Shown: positions 1 through 10,909 of the stretch, piece by piece
Layout: each line of letters starts with the position of its first letter
Position numbering within the stretch: the stretch's first letter is position 1
Assembly (NCBI GenBank): GCA_950295325.1
Contig: OX485803.1
Coordinates: 62,945,554 to 63,009,553, forward strand
Direction of reading: 5' to 3'
Source: Polytrichum commune
Lineage: Eukaryota > Streptophyta > Polytrichopsida > Polytrichales > Polytrichaceae
Length of the DNA stretch: 64,000 nucleotides
Notes under the pieces: generated by a model
Databases searched by the model: none
The model's input: only the letters and a program-made list of their open reading frames with translations
What the model was told of the DNA's origin: nothing
Made by a program: the position numbers and the translations under genes

Positions 1-95
1 ACTGCAGGTGCTGGCGACCAATTTCTTAAAGCCTCTTAAAATTACTCGACGTGTTATGTGAAAGTACTGATGCCCTGCAAATCGATGTGTTTCAG

Positions 96-1149
96 GAGAA
101 CAAGAGCGTGACGAAGCAGGTGCTCACTTCGATCGTGGCTGCCGGTGTGGCAATCAGCTTGGCGGGATCGGCTTTCGCAGCTGCAGGCCCCGGAATCGAT
201 GGCGCTGAGCGCACTGCCCGCAAAGCCGACGAGCTGCTCCAGGGAGCCGATGCCCTCATCAAGAACGACTCCCCCCAGCGCTTTGGCCCCGACAGAGGCC
301 TCGAGGCAGCCAAGGAGGATGTCAACCGCTTCTCTCAAAAGTAGGTTTACTAGCTCCTTTATCATTTACTCAAATGCTTTTCGCGAATTAAGTTGTAGAA
401 ATTGAATTACGCCATCTACTCAAGGAGCCGTGGCTGTGGGCAAATTGGGTCACTTGATAATATCCTGGCAGCTACCGACCATTTCTAGGATGCATAGCAA
501 TTTTTTCTGGTCTTAATTGGAATAATTTTTTGGAAATTTGTGCACCACAGTCGTCGAGAAATAATTTTCCGGATATCTATATGATTGCAGGGCCGGAAGC
601 GGTGCCATCCCAGCGCTCCAGGATGCAAGCAGTGCTCAGGTTGCAGGCGCCAGGGACAAGGTTGCTTCCAACTTGCAGAAGACCCAGCGTAGAGTGGACG
701 GCATTTGGGGTCAATCAGCGGTGTGTTCATGGCCTTATCCTTGAAATTTTCATATTGAATCAGTAGAAATTGCAATAGGACTCCAATCCTTGGACAGCTC
801 ATCCTGTCTAATTTGTTTCTTTTGCACATTATTAGTTTTCTGACGTTCAATTCTACGAATGTCCATGCAGCGTATGGCCAATGACCTTGTAGCCTCTGCT
901 CAAGGCAAGGTCGACGAAGTGGGCAAGGGTGCCAAGAAGGCCTTCGGCCAAGCCACGCAGGGCAGCGTCAAGAACAATGTCAAGAGCAATGTGAGCAACG
1001 TGGCTGCAGATGTGAAGGGCAAGGTGGATGAGGTAACTCCTGTCCCCGCCAAGGGAGGTTTCTTCGGCAAGATCAAGCAGCAAGGGAAGGCCTTCCAGGG
1101 CGCCGTTGCCAGCAAGGGCAACGAATTGAAAAGTGCTCTGCCAAAGTAA
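96..1149 (+). CDS. Ala/Lys-rich protein with lumen-type signal, 3' three exons
   Basis: Three exons join in phase: 96-340, 591-720 and 871-1149 (stop TAA). Acceptors are TTTCAG, TTGCAG and ATGCAG; donors are GTAGGT and GTGTGT. They encode 217 residues, and the true start lies left of the window, since the base before 96 is a splice acceptor. Near the start is a hydrophobic stretch ending in an Ala-x-Ala site (residues about 9-29, SLAGSAFAAAGP), as in thylakoid-lumen transfer signals. The rest is hydrophilic, predicted helical, rich in Ala, Lys, Gln and Asp, with two GKVDEV repeats in the last exon. I do not recognise the family. Composition recalls LEA-like or thylakoid-associated helical proteins, but no motif fixes a function. 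The exon structure is convincing; a plastid location is inferred. Confidence 0.7.
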
Positions 1150-1825
1150 ATAATTGTTCTGACTTCGGAGATGACTAGTGCAGAGAGCATTGTTCACTTT
1201 GAACAAAGAGTGTAAATTATTTGCCGTTCGAACTAACTTAGTAGCCTCCACGACTAGCTAGGCTCAACAAATGATCCTCTTGAAGAGGATAATTTGCAAG
1301 TTGAGTAGCTCTATTATTCTGTACGATTTTGTGACGTTTGGGCCTCACATGTACATTTGAAAATAGTTGATTCTTTAATACAGACACTGTTGTCGGCAGA
1401 CAGGTGGTGGAATTGCATCCTCACTCATGGTGTTAGAATTGTCAATCCTGCTTTCTTCTGCTAAGCTTGTCAAAATTCGTGTGGTGTTCTACTCCAAAAA
1501 AAATCTGGTTGAGGAAGTGTTATCGTGTGTGTGTGTTACCTCCACTCTGGAATTTCGTGATTCAGAAATGTGGTGGTAAGTATCTGATGGGCGTTATCAG
1601 GTTATCAGTTAATGATTTTTTAGTGTTCAATTAGAGCATCTGACCCTTACCCGGGCTGAGTGAGATTGTAAGTTTGGGGTTAGGGTTTGGGTCGGATGGT
1701 GAAGGCCGGAGTCGAGAGAGGTGGATGATGTCTGTCGATTCGGAAGATAATGTTAATGCTCTCGCACCCTAATTGTGAGGTGGTGGTGAAGCTGTTTGAT
1801 CCTTGACCCTCTGCAAAACAGGAAG

Positions 1826-2037
1826 AATGTGATAACTTATGTTTGTACTCAATTCAATGAACGGGGCGAACCGACTGATCGTTACAGATGAACTGGTTTA
1901 GTTTGAGAAATAACTGCTTGAAGTTCAAGACTTCAGGAAATAACCGATCATTTTAGAGGAATGTATAGAATATGCCTCAAATTCGTAAACAAAAACCCAA
2001 AAGATCAGAACACGTAACCAGTTGGACTTGGAAACAC
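1826..2037 (+). repeat. Dispersed repeat, copy 1
   Basis: It starts ATGTGATAACTTATGTTTGT and runs to about 2037. It matches 2424-2633 over its whole length with scattered substitutions and small indels. The two copies lie about 600 bp apart in the same orientation. No ORF or terminal repeat is visible, so the element class is unknown. Confidence 0.75.
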
Positions 2038-2423
2038 TAGGATCGTGACCGATTATGCCCATTAATTAATATCACCGGATACTAACCCAATTGCTCAATA
2101 ACGTTTGCAGCAATGCTCTGAGCTGGTTCTTGTGGATGTGGAAATGGGTGTTTCTAGTCTTCAAATATCTCAAAATGATATAATATCATTTCGTTATGAC
2201 TTGAATACTCTGGGGCGTACATGCGCGAATGTCATTTCATCACCCCATGCTCCCGTACCTTTCACTTAATGGAAAGTGGGTGGATGCTTTAGGTTGTCAC
2301 GAAATCAACTGGATACTTACAAGGTGTCTGCTATTGCTGAATTCAAGCAGCCTATTCAACGTCAAAAGCCTCAAAGTGAAGATTCCCAAGCTGAACCCGC
2401 ACCAACATTTCCCAGGGTGAAAA

Positions 2424-2633
2424 AATGTGATAACTTATGTTTGTACTCAACTCAATGAACGGGACGAACCGGGTGTTCGTTACAGATTAAGTGCTTGAGT
2501 TTGAGAAATAAATGATTGAAGTTCAAGACTTCAGGAAAATAACCGATCATTCTAGAGGAATCTATAGAATATACCTCAAATTCGCGAAGAAAAATCCAAA
2601 AGATCAGAACATGCAACCAGTTGGACCAAAAAG
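2424..2633 (+). repeat. Dispersed repeat, copy 2
   Basis: This is a diverged direct copy of 1826-2037, sharing the opening 20 bases and the downstream block around GAAGTTCAAGACTTCAGGAA. It ends about 140 bp before the end of the broken F-box gene on the opposite strand. Confidence 0.75.
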
Positions 2634-2776
2634 TAAAAAGTAGAGCAGATTCACCTGGACCTTGAGCGACGAGACATTTGATGGTAATCATCCTGTGCGG
2701 ACTCCTCCCTCTCAGACTATTCAGTTTCTGAATCTTCAAATACGAAATCTTCTTTATCTTCGTCATCATCTTTTTC

Positions 2777-3863
2777 TTAATCTTTCGTTGCTTCTCTTGT
2801 CCCTTCTGGTAATTCTACCTTCTTACATTCCTTCGTCGCTAAATCGAATAACATTAGCTTATATACTCGGGAAATGTCGATGAACCAGTAATAAATCACC
2901 AAGTATTGATCACAAAAGCATGTCACCATAGGATCAAACATACCAGGACCATTACTAGAATCAACGCACCATAAGCCATTCATAATCGGCAAACAAAACA
3001 CGAGCATATTCCACCCACTCATGATTCGTTTCGTCCACCATCTCCCACACCTCAATGCAATTTTGCTCCATGTTTTCGCTAGTAGTAAAAATACGACCCC
3101 CCCATGTCCCCAAGGTGTCCTCATTGTGGCTCCCCAAGGGTGGCCCTCGAAGGCTCGTCCAAAAGTCTCTCTCAATAGAATACATTAAAATCATGTCCTG
3201 GTGCCCCTCATATAAATAAACGCAACCGTTGCTGCACATACAACTTGCGAATCTCGTGAAGTAGGGCAATTTGATCAAATAGGATGACGGGGCGCTCCAT
3301 GAACCGGCCCGAAAATTACAAAATTGAGTCTTGTTGTGAGTGCAGCCCAGGAAGAGTTTAAACCTGTAGGGTCTTTCAGATGTATCTACCGTCATGCCAA
3401 GAGCTGAATATTTGGAATAATCAAAAAATAAATTGGAAGTGCTGATTGGAGTTGGTCCAGGTCGGGGTATGAAATGCCACGTTCTCAAGTGGATGCTGAA
3501 CACAGCCTTCTGACCCGGCTTGTCTGGGTGGTTGCAGTAGATCAAGCCTTCAACCTCCAATGGTGGATTGCCGTCAAGGACGAAGTGTTGGCGTCTCCAA
3601 CTCGATCTCCCAGTGTCAACATCATAAGTGAGAATTCCATTCAGGTACTCAAGTTCATCATCACTCGCCTTAGCACTCCCCACGATCATGGTCACAAAGT
3701 AGGGTTTCGGCTCTACTCTTTGTAGAGTCGCTTGTTTCCAAGATTTGCAAATCTCGCCCAGTCGGAAAAAATCCTTATAAGGCATCTTCCCGTGTATGTA
3801 CTGGAGTGGGATATGGTCTTGTAGTTTTCCCCACACCCTTGCATCTAGTTGTGTCCTTGTCAT
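2777..3863 (-). pseudogene. F-box protein, frameshifted near its C-terminus
   Basis: From ATG at 3863 on the minus strand, a 300-residue frame opens with an F-box-like motif (residues about 10-47: VWGKL, then DFFRLGEICKSWKQ). F-box proteins bring substrates to SCF ubiquitin ligases by binding SKP1. The rest has the Trp/Gly-rich, beta-strand-like look of plant F-box/kelch proteins (GRSSW, GSWSAPSS, EVWEM). This frame stops at 2961. A second frame overlapping it continues in the same style from about 2965 to 2777 (CVDSSNGPGMFDP, LMLFDLATKE). A one-base slip near 2961-2965 therefore splits a protein of about 360 residues. This is either a recent pseudogene, a truncated allele or a sequencing error. 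The kelch assignment is by resemblance only. Confidence 0.65.
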
Positions 3864-4810
3864 TAATTACACTTGTGAATCGCTCAACTTACGAGGTTGT
3901 ACAGGAGCTTGCAAGCTGTACTGCAACGAAATTGCTCCAGATGGAAAGCAGTCGACTTTCACACAACCTCCATTGAAAAGAAAACCCGATGCACCTCAGA
4001 CTACGGTATTTATAACATTGCATTATAACATGTCAACCTTGGATTTAAAATGCTCATCTGACATTTTTTGTACTTTCAAACTTCTTATAGAGATTAAAAA
4101 ATAATATAAAATTAGTTCAGTGGCGGAAGAAATGCATAAAAATTGAGTGTGCAATCTACCCCCAACAACCTTGGGGGTGGACTCTTCGCACCACGAACTA
4201 ACGTGAGTGTAAGTAGGGGTGTTATTTGAGGCATTAGCGTACAAAGTATACATTAGGGAGAGGTTATTAATTTTTTTTGATGTAAAGGTAGATGTACAAT
4301 ATATAGGAGGGCCTAAGATTTAGAGAATTTTTTTACAATAAATGTGTTAGTTTCATCCAATTCATGTTTTCATCCACTATTGTCATATGGTCAAAGTCCT
4401 CAATGACTATCATGTGTGTTCTTGTTAGGGTTTGCATTTTGGTTCTAGGCTTTTACAAATTGAAGGTTCTTGGAACGTTCATGGCCTTCCTTGAGTTATG
4501 CTCTCCAGTTTGTGGCTAAGTTATTGTGCTCTTGTCTTTGTTTGTTTGTTTGATACATTGTTGAGTTACATGCCATGGATGATAATGATTTTTTCATAGG
4601 AAAGTGAAAGTGGATTTCATGTGTAATAAAAGGCCTACTAAATTTAGGATGTAGATTTTGTGTATGTAGTAGAGGTATTTATCGCATTAGATAAACTTAA
4701 TATAAATACATGAGTCCATTTCTTAGCATGTTGTTAGTATATATATACACTTACTTTTCTAGATAAACTTCTCATACATGGAGAGTTGATTTCATGGTGA
4801 ACCACGCACA
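3864..4810. other. AT-rich intergenic region, no gene seen
   Basis: I see no ORF with coding character, no RNA gene and no clear repeat. It separates the F-box gene from the minus-strand exon ending at 4811 and may hold the upstream region of the former. Confidence 0.55.
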
Positions 4811-5296
4811 TCATTTAGGTTTCCAATGAAGAGGCCATCCCCCGGGCCAGCAATACCTCACAGGAATACCAGGCATACCTGGTTGGCTATTGAAACGGAC
4901 GTGGACCTCCGTTGCAATCACTGCACGGCACTTTCCCCCTATTGTTTTGTCGGAAAAGCTGACCCAAAGCATTCTCTCTGGTTTCCACTCCACTTGTGAG
5001 ATTTTATGACTTAATATCCTTGAATTTGGTTGGCAACATTTGTATTCTCTATCAAAATGAGAATTATGAGATCCTGCCTCATAACCGATGGGAGCTCTTC
5101 TTTGGGAACCTCTATAGATGCCACCCCAGGATTCAACTTGGGGTTGATTAAATTGCTGTGAGTTAAGGGCTCCAACATACCAATCTTCTGGCATCTTTTT
5201 GTGGCCGTGCGAACGGACGTGGAACTCGTGAGCTTGAATATTCTTACGATTGCGATCTTCAAATTCAATCTGCCTACGTTCAAATGGACACCGCTC
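4811..5296 (-). CDS. Terminal exon of an unrecognised protein
   Basis: On the minus strand a splice acceptor (GGTGACAG) is followed at 5296 by 161 codons and a stop at 4811. The product is rich in charged and aromatic residues and Cys (ERCPFERRQIEFEDRN near the start; CCQPNSR; WPGGWPLHWKPK at the end). It contains two related patterns, EFHVRSHG early and EVHVRFNS late, which hints at an internal repeat. I do not recognise the family. No upstream exon could be identified with confidence, so the gene may continue upstream through 5.3-5.6 kb or be a relic. The long open frame that begins exactly at an acceptor is the main evidence. Confidence 0.4.
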   Translation of the reverse strand, partial: ERCPFERRQIEFEDRNRKNIQAHEFHVRSHGHKKMPEDWYVGALNSQQFNQPQVESWGGIYRGSQRRAPIGYEAGSHNSHFDREYKCCQPNSRILSHKISQVEWKPERMLWVSFSDKTIGGKCRAVIATEVHVRFNSQPGMPGIPVRYCWPGGWPLHWKPK

Positions 5297-5586
5297 CTGT
5301 CACCCACAACTAGCCTCGTGTCCCTTCATGCCTATTAATGCAGAATTCCAAAATAGATATCAATGGTTGGTGCACATAGCTAACCTCCCTGGGCCTAATA
5401 AGGACCACTCCATATGCAAGAGTTGAAGAGAGGGTTGAGTTCTAGCTCATGTGACAGTGATGATTGAAAAGCTCATGCCGTGTGGTTATCTGTTCTTTCG
5501 GATTGGGTTTGTGGCTGTTCAACCCATTTCACGACCCTAAGGTGTCACACGGTTGGGCAGGATAAATACTGATGTGACACATTCGT

Positions 5587-6258
5587 ATGGTGGAGTTGCA
5601 GTTTTCATATTTCAATAGAGAACCATCTGCAGAGGAAACTTCGTTGGCGAAGTGGGAGGGGTATGCAGCCCTCGCGGCCAATACGCGAAGGAATGCAACT
5701 GTTGTATCTATCGACAATGACGCCGAGGACTCTACTGGCGAGCGGGCAGATCCCGAATCAGATCCCTCTGATGTTCAAGTGCCCGTGGACTCCTCGAAGA
5801 TATCGACACTGCTGCTCCTACGTTAATTGAGGTAAGGCCGTCCCAGGTAAGTAACGTCGCTAGACTCTAGCTATCATCTACAGTTGGGGTGACCATTCTT
5901 TCATTATGTCCGAAAGATCACATGACAAACAATTCCTAATTTCTGACAAGAGAACACTCCAAAAAAACTGAGACCATTGAATGTCCATATGGCTCCGAGA
6001 GGTCTGTCATTAGATTTGGGATCGATTAATGTCCATTAATTTGCTATTTGCAGATGGTGCGAGGAACCCGTTGAAAACTTTTGCACCCTTGGTGACTTCA
6101 ACCTCATCTGCAATGACGAAGCCCACGATCACTCGTCTTCATCCGATTCATCCGATTCTGATTCGTCTCATGCTCATCGACATCGTCATCATACCCACAC
6201 TAACAGAGGCCGGTATAATGACAGTCCCAAGAGCGCTACCAAATCAAAGAACTCGTAG
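5587..6258 (+). pseudogene. Two coding-like blocks, possibly a decayed gene
   Basis: Block A (5587-5826) is an acidic frame, with EPSAEETSLAKWEGYAALAA then a run of Asp/Glu/Ser. Block B (6054-6258) follows an acceptor (ATTTGCAG) and reads WCEEPVENFCTLGDFNLIC, then a Ser/Asp run, a His/Arg run (HAHRHRHHTHT) and a stop. Block B looks like a genuine C-terminal exon. A strong donor, CAG|GTAAGT, lies at 5848/5849, but the frame of block A ends in a stop before it, and the phase it would leave does not match block B. Either a frameshift has occurred near 5800 or the exon model is incomplete. No family recognised. Confidence 0.3.
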
Positions 6259-8620
6259 AACTGGTCTGGGAAAGAGAACCTCGGGTGTAAAGCCCGCCCT
6301 CTAGTAGCCGTGGTCGTTGTTTCTGTTTCTACAGGATTCAGGTGGAGTTAGAGATTTACAGTGGCTGGTAGAGAAATAGGTAACTACATCACAATCCATA
6401 CTTTTGGAGATGATATTATACTAAATCCGACATTTAAGTAAAACTGGACTTAGTTCAAGTCTACTATTCTAATGTGTTGAATTCCTTTCGTAGGATCTTC
6501 GGAGAGAATTGTATAGTAGGATTTTACAATAGAATATGCAGATTTGATTATGATAATATTATAGCAATTTTTTACATTATATTCTCATTACTTATCATAT
6601 AATTATATGGATTTAGTATCAAAAATAGATATTTTATTTTTCTCATCATATTTTATTATCATAACATTCAAGTTTTCAATGAAGATTCACATATCTCTTG
6701 TAAAACGTATGTACATCGGACATGTATCGATGGATCCACTGATAAAATTGAAGCAATCCAAAAGTCCAAATTTTGAAAATACGTCCAAATTTACTTGAAT
6801 ACGAGTCAAACAGATGAAAACTTACACCCATGAGCTAGTACCCTACAAATCCGCTAAGCACTAAGTCAAAACTGACAACCTGGAAGCTCCGGAATATGTC
6901 AGCTTCACAATTGGTGAATGTTGCTTTGGAAGCATTCTTAAACATAATGCCATGAAATTGTCCCAAAACAAACATTTTGTTTAAACTTCAGTGGGCAACT
7001 GTCGTAGAATTATATATAATGTCTCCAAATGGGACATTATTATGCTCAAAACCCACTAGTTGCAGCCATGTGAGAAATGTGCCTCTTAAACATATTTCCA
7101 TACAAGTATCCAGAGGTTCCTCATACGTAGCCTAAGTACTTCCGCAAAGTATCCAACAAAAACAGGAGACCACATGATCCAATTGGGGGTACTAACGATC
7201 AATGTGCTAATCAACTCCTCTAAGTCAGGTGCCTGCAGAAGACGATGCATGCATTGAGTTTCCTTTTCGAAGGTAACGATGATCGATTCAACAACATCAT
7301 GCTTAGCATAGAAACAAACATCACTTATTTCTTGAACAAACAACAACAAATCCTTAGCTCAGGGCAAAGTAGTCCATTCACCCAAAGTTTAGCATCGGAA
7401 GCTCCCAAGCTTCTTTCTCCAGCACAGCAGCAGATGATCAGCCCCCGCCCGGAGACCTTTGATTGCCTACAACTTAAGAGATGAATGCCACTGCAGCAGA
7501 GAAACCGACATAAATGACATCACTCAACAATACATTCACATCCTTCCCTTGAACCCTAAACCCAAAGTTCCACCAGCGATCATGAGATTTCCTACCGCAT
7601 TTTACATTGGATCCAAGACACTCCTTAGAAAGAAGAAGGGTGCTTGATGGCGGCCTATGAGTCAATGGCCTCAACAACCGAGATGATCGCTAGCCCTCGC
7701 ATTTCATCCTTACCATGATTCGAGAAAGGTGAAGGGCGTGCGGAAGGGATAGGTCATGTCAACCCCGTCATAACAAGGGAAGGTTGGCACACCCGGCGAA
7801 GATGTGGGCCTAGTTTTTTGGCCTTATGTAGGCTAATCCTTACTTTATTGGGGGTAAAGTTTTGTGACACCTACCAAGTGGAAGGATGAAAACGTTGGTC
7901 ACCATTGTAGAGCATGGACCCATGTACGCAACTTTCGTGTTATATGGCTATGATTATAATCATTTATAATGCATTTTAATTCAATTTCGAGTGATATAAT
8001 TTGTTTTCATATAGGAACTCTTGTAGCCCTTCTAACAAGGAATCCGAAAATGTAATTATATATAGGGAATGAATATTCCTTGAAGCATATAATTGCATTA
8101 AAAACCTAATTATATGAGTTTTTTTCATACATGTACATAGGCCACACTACTCAACTTTTTGGACTTTTGAATTAAAATTTTGAAGATTTTTTTTATTATG
8201 ATTAAAATATTGCCAATGACTTTTAATTTTAATTGGTGGCAACTACTCGTGTGGATCTTCTTAAATTAGACACTCTACAAGGTTTTATAAAAAAGGTGTT
8301 TCATTTCTTTACATATGTTGTGGAGATTTTTTTGTAATAATTATGCAACCCAACTATTTCTACATCTCATTTTATTTAAGCATTAACTACCTCTTTAATA
8401 TGATAAAATGGAGATTCTAAATGTCTCATTATCAAGTGTCGTAGTCGTATAAAAGAGGGAGTTTTGAACTAAAGAATTTGGTCTCACAAAAATGTGTCGT
8501 AATATCGAGGGTGTCGTATTAACAAGGCTAGATTGTAGTACCAAACTTAGCATTGGCTAAGCATAACATGAGTCAACTTTTTTAATTGGTAGTCCATGAG
8601 AAGAGCATATCATTATTCAA

Positions 8621-8694
8621 ATCCATAACAATGTTGTGCGTGACTGACAGTGTTCTACAAAATATTGTCAGTCCCACAAAACATTGTTATGGAT
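8621..8694. repeat. Imperfect hairpin (foldback)
   Basis: The left arm starts ATCCATAACAATGTT and continues through GACTGACA. The right arm is its reverse complement and ends AACATTGTTATGGAT. Arms are roughly 30 bp with a short loop and small indels. It could be a short foldback element or the core of a longer decayed one. Confidence 0.6.
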
Positions 8695-9359
8695 CTTAAT
8701 AATGTTATGAGAAACTAACCATAACTATATGAGTTAAATTTAGAGTCGAGTAAAGTGTACGCATATTAGTAAAAAGATAGGCATGGCAAGATTCTCAACC
8801 AACCTTTGGAGAAAGTTGCTAGGGAGACAATGCCATGCCACTTGGATGCCATTGTCAACCTCCTGCCTTGCTTTGGTCATTTGACATGCTTTGGGGGGCC
8901 AATGGCTACCTTGGCTACTAGCTCAAGTCTTCAATTGTTTGAGTGTCATAGTTTGACACACTCTACCTTTTGATAACTTGTAAATGGGATTACTTTGGTC
9001 CTTGGTCGTGGTCTTTGGCTCCTCTTCACACAACTATTCTACAAAGTATGATCAATTTGGTTGTTTTTGCATTTCTTGATGCATGAAGGTTACAGTTGTT
9101 TTTCACAATAATTAAAGAGACATAAAGGAACAAAATCATGTAACAATATTTAGTAATAGATTCACATTCCTTTTTTTTTTATTAAGAGTGAAAATAATGT
9201 GATGATATCATAACAACATGTATAGTTGGCCTAGTTGCATTTGATTTGGACATGCTCATGTTTGATAGATTTTCAATGTCTCATGGTGTAGGACAACTCG
9301 AATTTAGATTGAACTTGCTTTGAAGTGCGGGCATTTACCATTTTGATTTCTAGCCCCAC

Positions 9360-9704
9360 CCTCGGGGGGGGGGGCAGTGTGTTAAAAAGTTAAGGATATA
9401 GGTGCGAACAACCACTATTTTATAGGGGGGTATTACTTTCAATTCTCTTCTTTTTTTCACATGCTATCATTATGTAACTTTCTACTTTGGGTTAATAGAA
9501 AAATGGCTTGCATTACTTATAATTCCAAATTACCTATTATTCCATACCCTATAGTACTTTAAAGATGTCCAGTGCCATTTTTGATACCCTATATTACTCT
9601 TAAGTCCATTTATAATTTTTAGCCCCCATGTTTTTAAAATACCCTATCATTTGTTCGCACGTATATTGCTACTCCAACCAATGACTACCCCCCCTCCCCC
9701 GAGG
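9360..9704. mobile_element. Possible MITE with G-rich inverted ends
   Basis: The left end reads CCTCGGGGGGGGGGGCAGTG. The right end, reverse-complemented, reads CCTCGGGGGAGGGGGGGTAG. Further in, a second inverted match (ATATAGGTGCGAACAA against ATATACGTGCGAACAA) supports a terminal inverted structure. No coding capacity and no certain target-site duplication. Confidence 0.4.
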
Positions 9705-10245
9705 CCCCACCGAACAATCTCATATAGCTAAAGAATAGGGTCATGCACACACAAAATACTAGCAATTAAGTTGACATGTCTCTCTGGCCTCCTCAATTGG
9801 CATGTAGGTTAGTAAGGTAGATGGGTTTTAAATGATTACTTTTTCTTCTTCCAACTAGCCCTCTTCTCCTAGAATATGAAAACACATGATTAGCAAATCC
9901 AAATTGAGGTTGTAGTCACTTTCTTCATAGTTTTCAGAGTTCATATGAATATCTTAATCACAAGTGAAGATTCTTGTGCTCATTGAATGGTCATAAAAAC
10001 CCTCTCAATTATGATGATTGTTGAGTTTAAAAACGGTTATCAAATTTTGAGCAGATTATTCAAATTTCTCTTTTGAAAACATGTCTTTCTGATATCCCTT
10101 CTTGGAGCTACACCCTAAACTCCGTAATCTCACCCCTTATTGTCACATTTCTCTCCCTTATATCATGAAATTTGTCATAAAAGCAAACCACTAAAGAAGT
10201 CAACCCACACCCTCGCATTGCACCACGTGTCAACATGTAGAGTGT

Positions 10246-10269
10246 CTTCTTCTTCTTCTTCTTCTTCTT
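10246..10269. repeat. CTT microsatellite
   Basis: About eight tandem CTT units, roughly 640 bp upstream of the PYD1 start codon. Pyrimidine tracts are common in plant promoters and 5' regions; no role can be assigned here. Confidence 0.85.
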
Positions 10270-10909
10270 ATGGCACTTCTTAAATGTTGGTGCATGCGTC
10301 TGCCACATTGTCCGGGAAGGCCAAGTGGAGTGGACCACACTAACGTAGGCGATGGGAGCACGAATTCAAATTGTCCTCACATCTCCTTTATGTTATTCCA
10401 TAATGTCACATGCTACACTAATTCTATAGTATTGTGCAGCCATGTTAACACTATAAAACTCCTTAATATCACGTGCACTTTGGTTGCCACAGGTGTGCTA
10501 CTACGGAGTTTAGAGTGTAACCCTAATCACATACCACTCAAATGTGGGTGTCCGATTAAGATAAGTAACCGAATTAAGCACGCCTACATTGGAGTGACTA
10601 CTCGATCGGTTAACATTTTGGCATGGCAACGTGGGTGCTGACTGGATAGACACAGTGGACGATAAGCAATGAGGTGGCAGAGAATCAGGGTTTCTCTTCT
10701 AATTCCTTCATCGTGCTTCGCGTGAATCACGATTCATTTCACTCTGCATATTCCAATAATTCAGCTTGCACACATTCTACCCCGCTTGTTATCTCATCTC
10801 TTTCATATCCACAGAACGTCACCGATCTGCTGCAATTTGCTGGCCGAAGTCTTCGCAATTCGAGCTACGCTGGGAGAATTGTATGTGAGACGAGCAATTT
10901 CTTGCTTCG

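Larger units (their letters stand above)
1150..2776. other. Intergenic region with a dispersed direct repeat
   Basis: I see no supportable gene here. The short ORFs at 2229-2769 lack coding character. The region holds two diverged direct copies of a sequence of about 210 bp, listed separately. Confidence 0.6.
6259..10245. other. AT-rich intergenic region with small foldback elements
   Basis: I see no supportable gene in 4 kb. The sequence is strongly AT-rich with poly-A/T runs. A small hairpin (8621-8694) and a possible MITE (9360-9704) are listed separately. Confidence 0.6.

Noticed and set aside
1680..1695. TTAGGG-like sequence as interstitial telomere repeat
   Set aside because: Only one or two loose matches, with no tandem array.
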